Positions 1 through 13,597 are shown, counted from the stretch's first letter. The stretch: 64,000 nucleotides of DNA from Lonicera japonica (GCA_021464415.1 CM038470.1:34156099-34220098); one strand, 5' to 3'. Notes: generated by a model from the letters alone, not told the origin. Made by a program: numbers and translations.

Positions 1-1
1 C

Positions 2-820
2 TCAAATAACAGGGACACTCGAGAAACTGTTATTCAGCTGTTTACCAATTGTGCTTACACTTTATCAAGGAAACGATTTCACAAGAAACTGGATGAGCTT
101 AAAAAGGAGGGTGGTGCGGTTATAAGATCCTTCCTAAGTGGTTTACCATTTGAAAACTGGGCAAATTCATACTTTCCGGGGGAACGTTACGGTGAAATGT
201 GCTCAAACATCGTTGAATCATTCAATTCGATGTTGCTTACCGAGAGGACATTGCCTATTACACAGCTTGTTGATGGAATAAGAGCCAGGATGATGCGTTT
301 TATTGGTACGCGATCGCATGAAGCCAGCAAGTGGACAACTGCTCTGTGCCTTAAATTTGAAAAGTTATTGGACAGCTACGTCAAAGCCGGGGAACACTTG
401 ATAGTCAACCGATCGAGTGAAGATGTTTACGAGGTTCTTTCGAAATACACCTGCAAAGTTGACCTTGCTGAACGATCGTGTACTTGTAACCAGTGGAAAT
501 TTAAAGGTTTCCCTTGTGTGCACGCTGTAACTGTCATGAAATTCATTGACGTTGACCCGTATCAGTACGTTGACTATTACTTTAAGGCAGATACATTTAG
601 GGAATGTTATTCACACAGCATTCTGCCCATTATTCAAAACCCAGATGACATGCCCGATGAGGAGGAAGTTCCACTTCTACTTCCTCCCAACACTAAGAAC
701 CAACCTGGAAGGCCACGAACAAAACGATTCAAGTCAAGCGGTGAGGTTGGTAAGGTGAAATGTGGAATATGCGGACAGTTGGGCGGACACAATAGGCGTA
801 CATGTTTAGAGAATATTTAG
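2..820 (+). CDS. MULE (mudrA-type) transposase, C-terminal part, cut by window edge
   Basis: An open frame enters from the left edge in phase at base 2 and ends with TAG at 818-820, giving about 272 residues of the C-terminal part of a Mutator-like transposase. Seen in order: the helical segment after the DDE core, with the family block NIVESFNSML and then LPITQLVDGIRARM; a SWIM zinc finger (CTC, then CVH, around residues 155-170 of this fragment); and a C-terminal zinc knuckle. The knuckle reads C-x2-C-x5-H-x4-C, one residue longer than the usual C-x2-C-x4-H-x4-C. The DDE catalytic domain lies outside the window. The role is cut-and-paste transposition of the host element. An ATG at 197 is internal, not a start, because the frame is open and family-like upstream of it. 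No break is visible. A convergently oriented ULP-like gene lies at 3113-8721. Confidence 0.93.
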   Translation, partial: SNNRDTRETVIQLFTNCAYTLSRKRFHKKLDELKKEGGAVIRSFLSGLPFENWANSYFPGERYGEMCSNIVESFNSMLLTERTLPITQLVDGIRARMMRFIGTRSHEASKWTTALCLKFEKLLDSYVKAGEHLIVNRSSEDVYEVLSKYTCKVDLAERSCTCNQWKFKGFPCVHAVTVMKFIDVDPYQYVDYYFKADTFRECYSHSILPIIQNPDDMPDEEEVPLLLPPNTKNQPGRPRTKRFKSSGEVGKVKCGICGQLGGHNRRTCLENI

Positions 821-3112
821 TTCATTGATACCAAAAAGTTTTGTCACCAATGGATTGATCCAAATAAATCGTGAATTGTTATTTAAGCATTAATATTATA
901 ATATTATGTTTTTCGAAGTATTCAACAAACGTTATAATATTGTTTGTGTATCTGTTATTTAATTATCGAAACAAACCTAATAAATCCGATACACACTTAC
1001 AGAAACAAATAGATGCAAGAATACACATCTGATATGAATTCATTGTTCATATAAAGACTCAGTTAAACTGCATTTAGTAATTGACAGGTGAATATTTTAT
1101 GTGTACATATTTAAATGTTGTTTATATAATCAGATGTTCTTACACATTATAGTGAATCCGATTGTCCAATATATGTTATACATTTAAAAAATGGCCGAAT
1201 CGAATAAATATATTTTCTAAAAATATATGTGCACTTATGTCCGATTCATATATATATATATACATATATAGCTATTACTAGGTAACAGTATGTGTACACA
1301 ATAGGTTTGACTGTTCAAATAAAATCTAGTTCATTGATATATGTAATCTTTCTCACCAAAAGAACGAAATAAAAAAAGTGTATGTATTTATTTAAGCGTC
1401 ATTGTTTTGTCTGTACATTTTTGACGTGTAAATAAAGCTTTATCCCCATTTGGTAATTGATAAGTTAACGTTTTGCGTGAAAATTTTAGTTCATTTGTTT
1501 TTGTAAATAAATATTATTAGTTTACAGATATAATATATATATATATATATATAATCATTAATAAGTAGTGACATTGGACAATCCCATTTTTCATTTGATG
1601 TTACGCACGTAAAAAGGTACAGATTATTCAAATAAATGTACTACTTAATTATAATTGAGATTTCAATTTCTCAATTTCTGTTATACATTTATTGAGACAA
1701 TACAACTATCTAATCAATATATATAGACTTTATAGCATTTCGTACACATATATTCAGATTATATATATGAATTATATGTACAATATGGCCGAATGGAATA
1801 TATTTCGGTTATACTTTTAAAAAATGACCGAATCGAATAAATATATTTTCTAAAATTATCTGTACACTTATGTCCGATATATATATATATAGGCATTACT
1901 AGGTAACAATATGTGTACACAATAGCTGTGGCTGTTCAAATAATATATAGTTCATTGATATATGTAAGCTTTCTCACCAATAGTCCAAAATAAATAAAGC
2001 GTGACTATTTATTTAAGCACCATTGTTTTATCTGTACTTTTATTATGTGTAAATAAAGTCTTCTCCCCATTTGGTAATTGATAAGTTAACGTTTTATGTG
2101 AATACATAAAATATTGTTTTTGTAAACAGATATCTTTAGTTGAATAAATATACTATATATATATATATATAACCATTAATAACTATCCCATTTTCCAATT
2201 GCTGTTGCACACTTAAAAAGGTATAGATTATTCCAATACATGTACTACCTATATGCAGACTTTATACACTAATTATATGTACAATATGGCCGAATCAAAT
2301 AAATATATCTGCTACAATTACATGTACCAATTTGTCCGATATATATGTATATAGAGCTATTCGTATATAACAATATGTATACAAAATTTGTGTAACTGTA
2401 CACATAATATTTAGTTCGTTTATATCTGTAAATTTGCTCACTGACATCTATACCTTTTTTTTATGGAATAATGACAATTTAATGTTTTGGGTGTACATTT
2501 TTTAATATTGATTAAGCAAAGAGATATGTTTAGTTTAATTAAGTTAATATATATATATGTAAATATTTAATCATTACCACGTAGTTCTTATTAAGTAGTC
2601 GACTTTCCAATATCTGTAATTCATTTATAAATGTACAAATTATCCCAATATATGTTATATACTTATTCTTAGTCAGGCTAAAATATTGTACTTATATATA
2701 TATACAGATACAAATCTTTCTACTTACATATTATTTATATATTTATTGTTTCCATGTATGTTAAACAATTATAGGTACAATCAGCCGAAATGATATATAC
2801 ATACATATATATATTTATATATATTCTCATTTTAACATACAGTCACATGGATATTGTCCACTTACCCATTATATAAAGTTCAAATTAGGTGAAAGAAAAG
2901 TATTATGTCACTATAGGAAATATCCATAACAATGGGAAATCACAGATACTATGATCAACACACAAAAAATTCAAAACAAAAGAGATTTCACATTATAAAT
3001 ATGAAGTCAGTGAAACATAACTTATTATAATTTATATAATATACTAGTAGAGTGTATCCATGTTCAAAATCATATTTATCTTTTCTCACTACCAAGACGA
3101 TCCATTCGAAAA
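821..3112. repeat. Non-coding AT-rich spacer with three diverged direct repeats
   Basis: No gene is visible. A block beginning with a GGCCGAATCGAATAAATATA-like sequence and followed by CACTTATGTCCGAT, a TA microsatellite, TTACTAGGTAACA and TGTGTACACAATAG occurs near 1191, near 1822 (with ACCGAATCG) and, more diverged, near 2287. The copies are spaced about 630 and 465 bp apart. The segment separates the 3' ends of the convergent transposase and ULP-like genes, so it probably contains both transcript ends. Confidence 0.75.
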
Positions 3113-6100
3113 TCAACCATTCATTTCTTCAGGTGCACCATCCATTGACGATTTATCTTTGGTCTGATCCGTGTTCAGCAACTCCAGCATTGAAGCAGTG
3201 AATACCTCTGCGACCCTTACCCTCATGTCCCTTATCACGCTGCTTCGCAAACTACCATCCAATTCACGTCCAGCATACAGCTCTGTCATGTAATACATGA
3301 CTGCTACTGCACAATCAACGCTGGAAAAAAAAGTTGTAGGATCAGTAATAATGAAAAGTATAACAGGTAATGAAAATCCACATCAAATACCTGTCGTTTG
3401 ATTGATGAGGGCAGTCTGTCTTTGCTTCCAATGGATAATCCACAGCTGAACTAGCCAACCACTGAAGAGCGTCTCGTTCTGTATCACTTAGCACCTGTTT
3501 GTGCTTTGACTTCCCATCATCTTTGGTGCTGAAATGATCTCTTGTCCCTTCCACCAGTGTGTTTGCTGCATTGTCCTTCATTTGCAGTAGGAATCTCCTA
3601 ATCTCGGAATGCTGCATATGGGCATTTAATTAGTTTGATACAGTCGAACGAAGGAATCGAAATATAAGAATCTAATTGTCGTTGTAATTGATGTCGAATT
3701 TATAATACCATTCGGGATGCATCTCTGTAGCATTTGTTGAATTCATCCCCTTTCTTACGAAGTTTCATTGGATTAACGTGGTACCATACACCCTTTTCCT
3801 TGTCTAGGTACATCATGGTGAAATGATACTTGTCCTCGTGGTGTAACGGGATCATTATATGTGTTGATCGATGTATGTTTTCCAAGATGGGATCAAGTAG
3901 GAACTTGTTGATTCCAATTTCACGCCCCAATAGTACATATTGCTGCACTTTCCAACATATATTAGTAGTTTACATTATAGGAAACTATTAATCTGTAAAA
4001 TGCTCAAATTGTTCCATGCATACTTTAACTACATCAGAATTTACAAAATTACCCAAGCAAATGTAGTCAGAATAGTTGGATTAACATTGCATCCCCTGTC
4101 AACAGCTGCACCAGTTTTCAAAAGCTTCGCATACATATCAATTACCTGCAATATGATTAGTATACTTATTAGATCACCTATAAATTATAGCTAAGACAGT
4201 GAGATTTTTACTTTTAAATTAATCTGATAGCTAATATTACATTGCTCGATAAAGAGTTGTTGTCGAGAATATCCACCATGTCCTTTACAGACAGTGACAC
4301 AATGTCAAGCAATATAAGCTCGTACCTGCATATTACATTGAACTTGTCATTAGAAAAACAATTGATTTACATTGCATTATAGAAATTATGTAACGAAATC
4401 ATATAATGCATCGGGCAGTTCAGTCATACCCGGGGGATTTATCCGTCAGTATAGTTTGGAGCTTAATCTTAGTTTCGGCCTCAAGGTGCTTCGCTATTGA
4501 TGTTTTATTGACATTAAACTTCTTTGAAGGCCGCCGTGACCTCGGTTTGTTCGTATCTTCAGTGCAATCGTCAATATTTACAGGGTTAATTTTGTCCCCA
4601 TCGCCCGGAACAGTCGCACAGTGAATCACCGCAGAAACAGACCTCCGAGTCCTTCTTGTATGATCATCATTAAGTGAAGCGTACTCAGTCACCCCTATAT
4701 CCTTACGCTTTCGGTCGGTGCATTGCTTACCATCTACCTGTGCGGCTGCTTTGCCTCTCAACCCTCTCTCGACAACACCCCTGGCAATTGAACCCTGTTC
4801 TGGTTCCAATTTTGGAACAGGAACGCTTGGTTCATTTTCCTTAAGCTCAGACTGCAATGTACGATTTATTATTGTAAGCTCGTCGTTCACTGACTGCACT
4901 TCCACCAATTTATCCATAAGCTTCTTATTAAATACAGCCAACTCATCAAAGTCCTTCCTATTCCTCTCGAACACGGTTCGCAAATGGTCCGCTTCACCTT
5001 TTGCATTGTCCATCCCCCTACGCCACCTCTCCGCCTCCTCTTCCAGTCTGTTATTATTGTCAACCCAACTTAGTATTTCACCATCCTTTTGGGTCATCAT
5101 GTCATAATTGGTATGTTGGAGAACCTCAATCGCAACTTTCAGCTTTTCGTTTTCAATTTCGAGTTCCGTCAGCCTTTCATCTGTGTCAACACCTGAGCTG
5201 TTTCTGGCAGCACCTTTTTTGGTCGATGCTACTTGAGATACGTGTAAGTTGAAAGAGGGAAGACCACTGTTTTCAACTGTTTCGGACTCTCTTTTCCCCT
5301 TACTTCTGGATTTTATAATGCTGTGGACTGTATCCGCAACATCTAAGCTCGAGCATCTCTTCTCAAGTTCGGAAGCAGCTGTACGAGACTCATCGAGCAA
5401 ACAAAGAAGCATTCCAACCCGAGTCTCGCTTCTCTCAAGATGACCCTCGTTACTCTTTAATCGAACAGCCATCTCATTTGCTGTGTCCTCGAGATTATTG
5501 CATCGGGCCTTCAATTCATTTATCTCAATGTCCCTCCGCTTTAACTCCTCGATCGATTTCATGTAATTGTCGGTTAAATGCTCGTGTGCAACCATCAACT
5601 TCTTGAACTCAGTGGTTGCATTGTCGTCCACTCCGGCTATTAATTGGTCAATCATGTCACGACTGATTGACAACTTCGGGGGAACAGATGGGACAAATAC
5701 ATGACTCCCTGTATTGGTGAAAGATGGCCATGCATTGCGACGAGAAGAACCTACGTTGAAATTGGGAACCTCTGTTCTGGATGGATTTATCGTCGCACCA
5801 TCTACTTTGACTGAGGTTTTCTTTGGAAATTCTGTTGTGCCGGAAGGATTACTCGGTGTACAACCACTCGGTTGATTACCATAACTAGGCGGGGGTGCGG
5901 TTTGTTCATCCAATTCAGGTCGAACACCAGCTTCCTCTCTGACTGCATTATCATTGTCCGTGACCTTCGCATTTGACAATTTCCGTGCTGAATTAGATGA
6001 ACCGACACTGTATTTAGAGAAATTTATATCAAAAAAGGTTGGTTCACTTTCTGAACCCTTAACATTATCAGTTTCGCCTTTTCCGTTAAACATATCTTTC

Positions 6101-8721
6101 GCCCCATCATTAACTTCCTCTTTTGGTTCTGAAGGGTTTGAATCCCGTATGTCGAACCCCTTACACTTTGATGATTCTGTTCCTTGCACGATAGGGATAC
6201 TCGCCATTGCTCTTGGCGCTCTTGATCTGTTCCGAACTTCAATGTCGATGTCAGATACGTCTGATGCCGCGCCAATGTTGTCCACATCAATTACATACTT
6301 CTCTATTACCTGATTTAATGAAATTTTACACAAAAAGAAAAGAGTCAATATGGTTGTTTGTTTGTCAAACTATAAATGTAAAGTAACAGATAATGTGATA
6401 CATGCCTTCACAGGTTTCCCATCTGCTTGCTGGAATCCCTTCTTTAGTTTTCGTACGTCCCATCGCACAAACAATGGCTTGTCTTCATCCTCAGTTTCAT
6501 CTGGCTCTATAAACGTGGTAACCTCACAAAACCAGTACTGAAATGAATAATCAGTTTAATATGTCATCATTTACTAAACATATTAATGACTAATAACAGA
6601 AATAAAGTTGTCCATACTAACCATCAATAGTGGTACACAGCCCGTTACTGTCGATGGCCTGCTTGCCTTTGCTATTATTGATTCCATCAGCCATTCATAG
6701 ATAGCCAATGCCCAGTTGTATTTATTCATCTCATCAATGTTGGACATCAGCTTTGCAAGGAACCACGGGATAGAAGTACCGGTATTTGGGAAAAAAACAG
6801 AATTACACAATAGGATACACATTAGTTGTGTAACTCTATCCACATCTACAGGGCTAACCATGCGTAGTCTGCTGACTATCTCGCGCTCCACCTGAGTTTT
6901 TTGTAACTGTCCTCGGTTTAGAATACAAGTATTATGGATACCACCATCTATTTGTTGATTACCAGATATATCGATTCTATCACCCAAACAAGGTACTCCA
7001 AATATCTTAGTCACCCATGTAGGGGTCAGTTTCACATGCTTCCCACCAAAAACAAATGTACCAGTAGGAGCGTGATAGCATCGAATTATTCTGATGATGT
7101 CTAAATCAGACTTGCGATGCTTGGTCGTTTGAACAAGCCCCTGATTGTACATATCAAATAGGGCGTAAAACGGGGTATTCATCATCGAGTTTACATGTAC
7201 GGATTTCAGGCCACCTGCTTTGAACAAGACCAGTGAACGGGCAAAGGAAATCATGTTAGACAGAAACTGGTCTGTTGTGACTATCGCAGCTTCACCATCT
7301 ATTTGTACCTGTTGTATAGGATGTGAAAGCGAAATAAAGTTAGTTCAATATATAATGAGTATCATATATTTTATGCTAGTCCACTTTATTTTTTCATTGT
7401 AGATTAAAAGCATATAATACCATAGCTGCCGCACGGCTTTTACAATGTGCAGCAGGTCGAGCCCTCTTTGTTCCCTTTTTATCACTAGACTCTTCCTCAC
7501 GATGTATCTCAGGTTTCGGAATAGTATTCACCACTGCAGGATTGACCTGTTGATAGATTTAAGCAGTAGACTAAAATTAACCCACATCTTATCTTTTTAG
7601 TAATAAACATGTAATTTACAAACGCGCAATCAGTTATAACATACCTTGCTCTTTGGTATAGTCAAACGTGGACTTCTTCTTCGGTTGATTAGATCTTGTT
7701 TCATTTCCTGTACCATTTAACATAAACTATTCAAAAACTACAAATCGATAGTGAGTTGCACAAACACATACTATTATTAAGTTATATGATTTTCAAATGT
7801 ACGTGTCGTTCTAAATAGTATGCCATAATATACGTGAATAGCATTATCGTTGTATCGTCGATATCCAATAAGGTCATAACCAGTTTACAATACAGCTATA
7901 ATAATCCACTACGTTACCCTTAAACAGATACCCAACGTGATCCCAACATAATAAAATTGTACTGATATTATATCCCCTCCAATTGTTTATTTACTTATTA
8001 TAGGAATCATTTATATATATTATTAGATATTACAAACAGCCCCGCATCCAAGTTATAAAAGCATCAATACCAGCTACATTTTACACTTATAAAAGAAAGG
8101 TATTAAACCATTTTACATTGTTTAGTTACACAAATCACACTACATATGGTGATATAACGACTTATATAGGTAAATATATCGTGTAATTCGTCAAATATGT
8201 AGGTCATATATCAGAAAGGAAAAGGGCAAAATAGCACAACAATACATATATACAAATACGGTTACTATATTAGAAAAGCATTAGGCAGCAAATATACCAT
8301 TAGTTCATAATTATATAACATAAATCAATTATTTACCCAATGTATGAATTAATACCCAGTATTAGTTTAGGTATGCTATATGTGAAACAAAAGTGTTTAC
8401 GTTAAGATAATTATTCAGCAAAACTACAAACTTTTTTCGTTATTAGCTTGTATTAGTGGAAGTAAACTATATCTGAATCAACAGGGTATACGTAAAGATA
8501 CTTAATCGGTCAAAAAATAAAAACTTTTGTAAATTTCCTCATATATTATTCTACATGGTATGAGATAGATTATCTGTTTGGTTAATAGTATTTCAAATCA
8601 TTATAAACTAATCCCCAAAAATTAGGGCTTGTATCGCAGATGACAATATACAGAAACAGATACTCGATGCCTGACTCAAAACAGATTAAAAACCTTGTAC
8701 CTGTTCCATCTGGTTGGCCAT
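3113..8721 (-). CDS. Ulp1-like SUMO protease (C48 family) of a MULE, 11 exons, apparently intact
   Basis: Exons on the minus strand, by splice signals and frame: 8701-8721, 7645-7707, 7421-7546, 6622-7308, 6412-6537, 4430-6309, 4241-4325, 4053-4145, 3709-3942, 3391-3611 and 3113-3320. They sum to 3744 bases and 1247 residues with no stop. Residues about 70-300 form the N-terminal helical domain typical of plant transposon ULPs (motifs IFGVPCLGDRIDI and GCVPLLMYWFCEV). About 560-840 is a long coiled coil in two blocks. The C-terminal C48 domain has His1067 (KYHFT), Gln1175 (HQSND) and Cys1182 (DCAVAV). The Asp position is Asn1084 (HVNPM) and the usual Gly after Cys is Ala. Family members cleave SUMO or related tails; activity here is uncertain because of the Asn. 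Basic clusters suggest a nuclear protein. The start ATG at 8719-8721 follows an in-frame stop; an alternative is ATG 7714-7716 without exon 1. Exon 5 could instead end at 6406 with a GC donor. Confidence 0.88.
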
Positions 8722-8933
8722 CAGCAATACCTCACAGCGAAGGAGTTTAGCCTTGTTTGATTTTTAAACTAAAGCTTTTGCAATGTGTTGCTCAGACTCT
8801 CTGTTTATATCTTATCTGATTTATATATAAACAGAGGGGGATAATCAACTCGAGACTGAATATCTTCGGAGGATATCGAATCGTATCTGTTTTCGCCGTG
8901 ATTAGCAGCAAGATTGTAGTTGTCAATCTGTTT
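8572..8933. promoter_or_regulatory. Cluster of AAACAGAT/ATCTGTTT motifs in first intron and 5' flank of the ULP-like gene
   Basis: Exact octamers lie at 8572-8579, 8654-8661, 8679-8686, 8885-8892 and 8926-8933, with one more in the same intron at 7922-7929. Most are extended to TATCTGTTT. They flank the 21-bp first exon. A regulatory or binding role is inferred from clustering only; see the finding on motif distribution. Confidence 0.45.
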
Positions 8934-10011
8934 GGTATATTGAACGTTCATTAGCTGGTTATTAATTACTAACAATATTAATATTGACATTGGTATAATT
9001 GCATACGATTCAAATATATGTCGTTGAAATATAAGTTCACGTCAAAAATGGAAACATATCAATATAAGATATTATGTCATTTAACGGGTACAATGACCCA
9101 TGTTGTCCCACTTTATCCGGAATGTTTAGTTTACAAAATAATATTTCATTCTTCAATCCGTAGTGATACATTCCATTTTCCTTTTAATATATCATAGGTT
9201 ACTAATTGGACGAGTCATTATACAACCAATATATTAATTTTTATCTTGATTATTATATAATCAATATATTAATTTTAAATATTTTGTAACTTTACTTTTA
9301 TATTTCAACTATTGATAACGTCATTGTAATGGGTTACATTAAATATATTGATTCATAATATTATATATAATAAAAGTTATATTAAATACCGACAACATAT
9401 AAAACAATAAACATATTTGTTTATAAAATAGTGTGTCACAAAATGTGAAATCTATATAATGTTACTGTATCTAAAAAATGCACGCATATGTCAATATCAT
9501 ATATATGTGGGTTATAATTTAATAGAGATATACTGTGTCCATTTACGCATATCAATATACATTTTCATATTGGGCTAATGCTTAATATTTGTAACTGTCT
9601 ATTATCAAAGTAACCGTAATTTATTCAAAATATTATTAAATTGTACATCATAAATATAAATATATATATCTGTTTACATATATTAGCAGTTATAACTAAC
9701 TAAAATTTGTTTGGATTGTTGTTTACGATTTGATATTATTTTTACGGTGTACCATTCTGCATTCGCTTGTTTATGTCCTATTTTATCTTGTACGATATAT
9801 AAGGATATTTAATATATCTTGTACGATATACAGCTGTTCACGGTCTGGTCACACATATACAACGTAAACTGTTACATGTCGTTAAAAAAATTCAAATACG
9901 ATCGCTATTGCCGACCATATAAAGTATAATAAGTTTTACGTCATCATGCATGCGGCAACATTGTTTCAATACACATAGGTTGTTATAAAAATGGGTTCCA
10001 TATAAAAATGG
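8934..10011. other. AT-rich non-coding spacer of the MULE
   Basis: No credible open frame is present. One ATCTGTTT motif occurs at 9668-9675, and a duplicated ATCTTGTACGATATA segment occurs at about 9784 and 9815. The segment separates the ULP-like gene's 5' end from the 640-bp tandem array. Confidence 0.6.
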
Positions 10012-12850
10012 TTTTTCTGTCGATAATTTAGATGCATTGTGTTATATCATACCCATATAACATTGCATCCACAACTACTACTATACCCAGAACCAGAATA
10101 CTATTATATACGTATATCTTTTTAATATAATATTACAGTTTTATGAGTTCCCAAAATTATACCTGTTTAGATGCATGTATATGTGTTATATAAATGTTTT
10201 TTAAATATTACAGGATACAAAATTCAATTTTTTTTTATATATATTACAAAATAATTTATGAAACATATAAATATTGTACTAAAATAATACAATGTATAAT
10301 TAGAGAAATTCGGATGTTTTAGAACACAATTATTAATAGATAAAACATTAATACTATTCGACGTTTAGAATTACATCCATTTGTAAGAAAATACAATAAA
10401 CTACCAGAGATTATGATCCATGGAACTAACTGTAAATGGGTTATCTTTGACGATAATTTAGACGGATTGTGTTATAGTAAACGCATGTAATATTGCATCC
10501 ACAACAACTAATACACCCACAACTAGATTACGAATTAATGATGATGGTACACGTAGCTAAGAGTAATGTGGTTATTCTGCCGCTAATTTAGATGCATTTT
10601 GGTATATCATACCCATATAACATTACATCCACAACTACTACTATACCCGAAACCAGAATACGAATTGATCTGTCGCGTTCCATATAACTATATAAGTAAG
10701 ATGTATTGTAAAACAATTATTAATATATACAATACTGGTATTATTATATATGTATATCTTTTTAATATAATATTACGGTTTTATGAGTTCCCAAAATTAT
10801 ACCTGTTTAGATGCATGTATATGTGTTATATAAATGTTTTTTTAAATATTACAGGATACAACATTCAATTTTTTTTATATATATTACAAAATAATTTATG
10901 AAACATATAAATATTGTACTAAAATAATACAATGTATAATTAGAGAAAGTCGGATGTTTTAGAACACAATTATTAATAGATAAAACATTAATACTATTCG
11001 ACGTTTAGAACTACATCCATTTGTAAGAAAATACAATAAACTACCAGAGATTATGATCCATGGAACTAACAGTAAATGGGTTATTTTTGACGATAATTTA
11101 AACGTATTGTGTTATAGTAAACGCATGTAATATTGCATCCACAACAACTAATACACCCACAACTAGATTACGAATTAATGATGATGGTACACGTAGCTAA
11201 GAGTAATGTGGTTATTCTGCCGCTAATTTAGATGCATTGTGGTATATCATACCCATATAACATTGCATCCACAACTACTACTATACCCGGGACCAGAATA
11301 CGAATTGATCTGTCGCGTTCCATATAACTATATAAGTAAGATGTATTGTAAAACAATTATTAATATATACAATACTGGTATTATTATATATGTATATCTT
11401 TTTAATATAATATTACAGTTTTAGGAGTTCCCAAAACTATACCTGTTTAGATGCATGTATATGTGTTATATAAATGTTTTTTAAATATTACAGGATACAA
11501 AGTTCAATTTTTTTTATATATATTACAAAATAATTTATGAAACATATAAATATTGTACTAAAATAATACAATGTATAATTAGAGAAATTCGGATGTTTTA
11601 GAACACAATTATTAATAGATAAAACATTAATACTATTCGACGTTTAGAACTACATCCATTTGTAAGAAAATACAATAAACTACCAGAGATTATGATCCAT
11701 GGAACTAACAGTAAATGGGTTATTTTTGACGATAAATTAGACTGATTGTGTTATAGTAAACGCATGTAATATTGCATCCACAATAACTAATACACCCACA
11801 ACTAGATTATGAATTAATGATGATGGTACACGTAGCTAAGAGTAATGTGGTTATTCTGCCGCTAATTTAGATGCATTTTGGTATATCATACCCGTATAAC
11901 ATTGCATCCACAACTACTACTATACCCGGAACCAGAATACGAATTGATCTGTCGCGTTCCATATAACTATATAAGTAAGATGTATTGTAAAACAATTATT
12001 AATATATACAATACTGGTATTATTATATACGTATATCTTTTTAATATAATATTACGGTTTTATGAGTTCCCAAAATTATACCTGTTTAGATGCATGTATA
12101 TGTGATATATAAATATTTTTTAAATATTACAGGATACAAAATTCAATTTTTTTATATATATTACAAAATAATTTATGAAACATATAAATATTGTACTAAA
12201 ATAATACAATGTATAATTAGAGAAATTCGGATGTTTTAGAACACAATTATTAATAGATAAAACATTAATACTATTCGACGTTTAGAACTACATCCATTTG
12301 TAAGAAAATACAATAAACTACCAGAGATTATGATCCATGGAACTAACAGTAAATGGGTTATTTTTGACGATATTTTAGACGGATTGTGTTATAGTAAACG
12401 CATGTAATATTGCATCCACAATAACTAATACACCCACAACTAGATTATGAATTAATGATGATGGTACACGTAGCTAAGAGTAATGTGGTTATTCTGCCGC
12501 TAACTTAGATGCATTGTGGTATATCATACCCATATAACATTGCATCCACAACTACTACTATACCCCGAACCAGAATACGAATTGATGTGTCGCGTTCCAT
12601 ATAACTATATAAGTAAGACGTATTGTAAAACAATTATTAATATATACAATACTGGTATTATTATATACGTATATCTTTTTAATATAATATTACAGTTTTA
12701 GGAGTTCCCAAAATTATACCTGTTTAGATGCATGTATATGTGATATATAACTGTTTTTTAAAATATTACAGGGTACAAAATTCATTTTTATTTATATATA
12801 TTACAAATAATTTATGAAACATATAAATATTGTACTAAAATAATAAACGT
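10012..12850 (+). repeat. 640-bp tandem array, three full and two partial units
   Basis: Full units start near 10571, 11209 and 11848 (spacing 638-639 bp). A partial unit follows from 12487 to about 12850. To the left, 10012-10570 is a unit with about 100 bp deleted from its first third. Units look more than 95% identical by eye. Each unit is itself two diverged halves: a head containing ATTTAGATGCATTNTGGTAT and CATCCACAACTACTACTATAC, and about 440 bp later a related head with TTAGACGGATTGTGTTATAG and CATCCACAACAACTAATACAC. Each unit carries a short open frame starting MVYHTHITLHPQ, but upstream signals are absent and the length varies (61-100 codons), so it is probably not a gene. Confidence 0.92.
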
Positions 12851-12904
12851 ATTCATTATAAACTTAACAGTGAATTGCAACATTAATATACTATTAGGAA
12901 TACG

Positions 12905-13110
12905 TTTTTTTTAAAAAAAAGCAGTGCACGATATCTGTTTCAAAAAATAAAGTAATACGAGTTTACGATAGTTCGGATTATTAAATATTACCAGTTTCAA
13001 CAATTTCGAATGTAACAGTTACATATTTTTTAAGTCAATCCAATGCCACGTGTATAATTTGAATTGTAGATCTTGATATGTTTAATGTGTTTTCATATAA
13101 ATCTGTTTGT
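12905..13110 (+). repeat. Subterminal direct repeat, copy 1
   Basis: From an A/T run through GATATCTGTTTCAAAAAATA, GTTCGGATTATTAAA and GTTTAATGTGTTTTCAT, this segment matches 15235-15440 at roughly 80% by eye and in the same orientation. The two copies bracket the GRF and acidic genes. Confidence 0.75.
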
Positions 13111-13597
13111 ATATTTTTAGATATATTTATACAGCTGTTTACATATACGTGAATTGTTCTAAAATAATACACGTTTACATATATATATATATATATTTGA
13201 AACCCTGTGTTTGATCATACATGGATATTTAACTAATTTACGCTAGTTTTCTATTGTTTAATAATCAATAATACTTGTACATACTTGAACAACCTAATAA
13301 TGATTAGCTCTTTTGTAAGATACATATTATTTGTCTGTATATTACAAATAACTATTTCTTAAATGCATTTTAATTGCTTATCCCATTCCTCGTTACAGAC
13401 GGCATTAATACTATCTCAATTGCATTATTAATTACTACATAACCAAGGCATCCTTTGGAAACATGATTCACAATTTCCCTCCAAAACATAATATATGAAA
13501 AATTAACTTTTCCCTCCACTTCACGGCTATATATTAAAATGAAAGTCTAACACAATCACACACTTGATAACCGACTTATTTTTGATCTAGGTCGAAA
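13111..13597. other. Spacer with probable promoter of the GRF gene
   Basis: No gene is visible. A TATA-like CTATATATTA lies at 13528-13537, about 60 bases upstream of the GRF gene's ATG, and is preceded by pyrimidine-rich TTTTCCCTCCACTTCAC. This is the only promoter-like signal recognised in the segment. Confidence 0.4.

Noticed and set aside
4718..6313. Plus-strand open frames opposite the ULP-like gene
   Set aside because: They are shadows of the large coding exon 4430-6309 on the minus strand and show no family motifs.
10599..12701. Repeated open frames beginning MVYHTHITLHPQ as a gene family
   Set aside because: They are by-products of the 640-bp repeat. Lengths vary (61-100 codons) with single changes, composition is that of AT-rich DNA, and no start signals are present.
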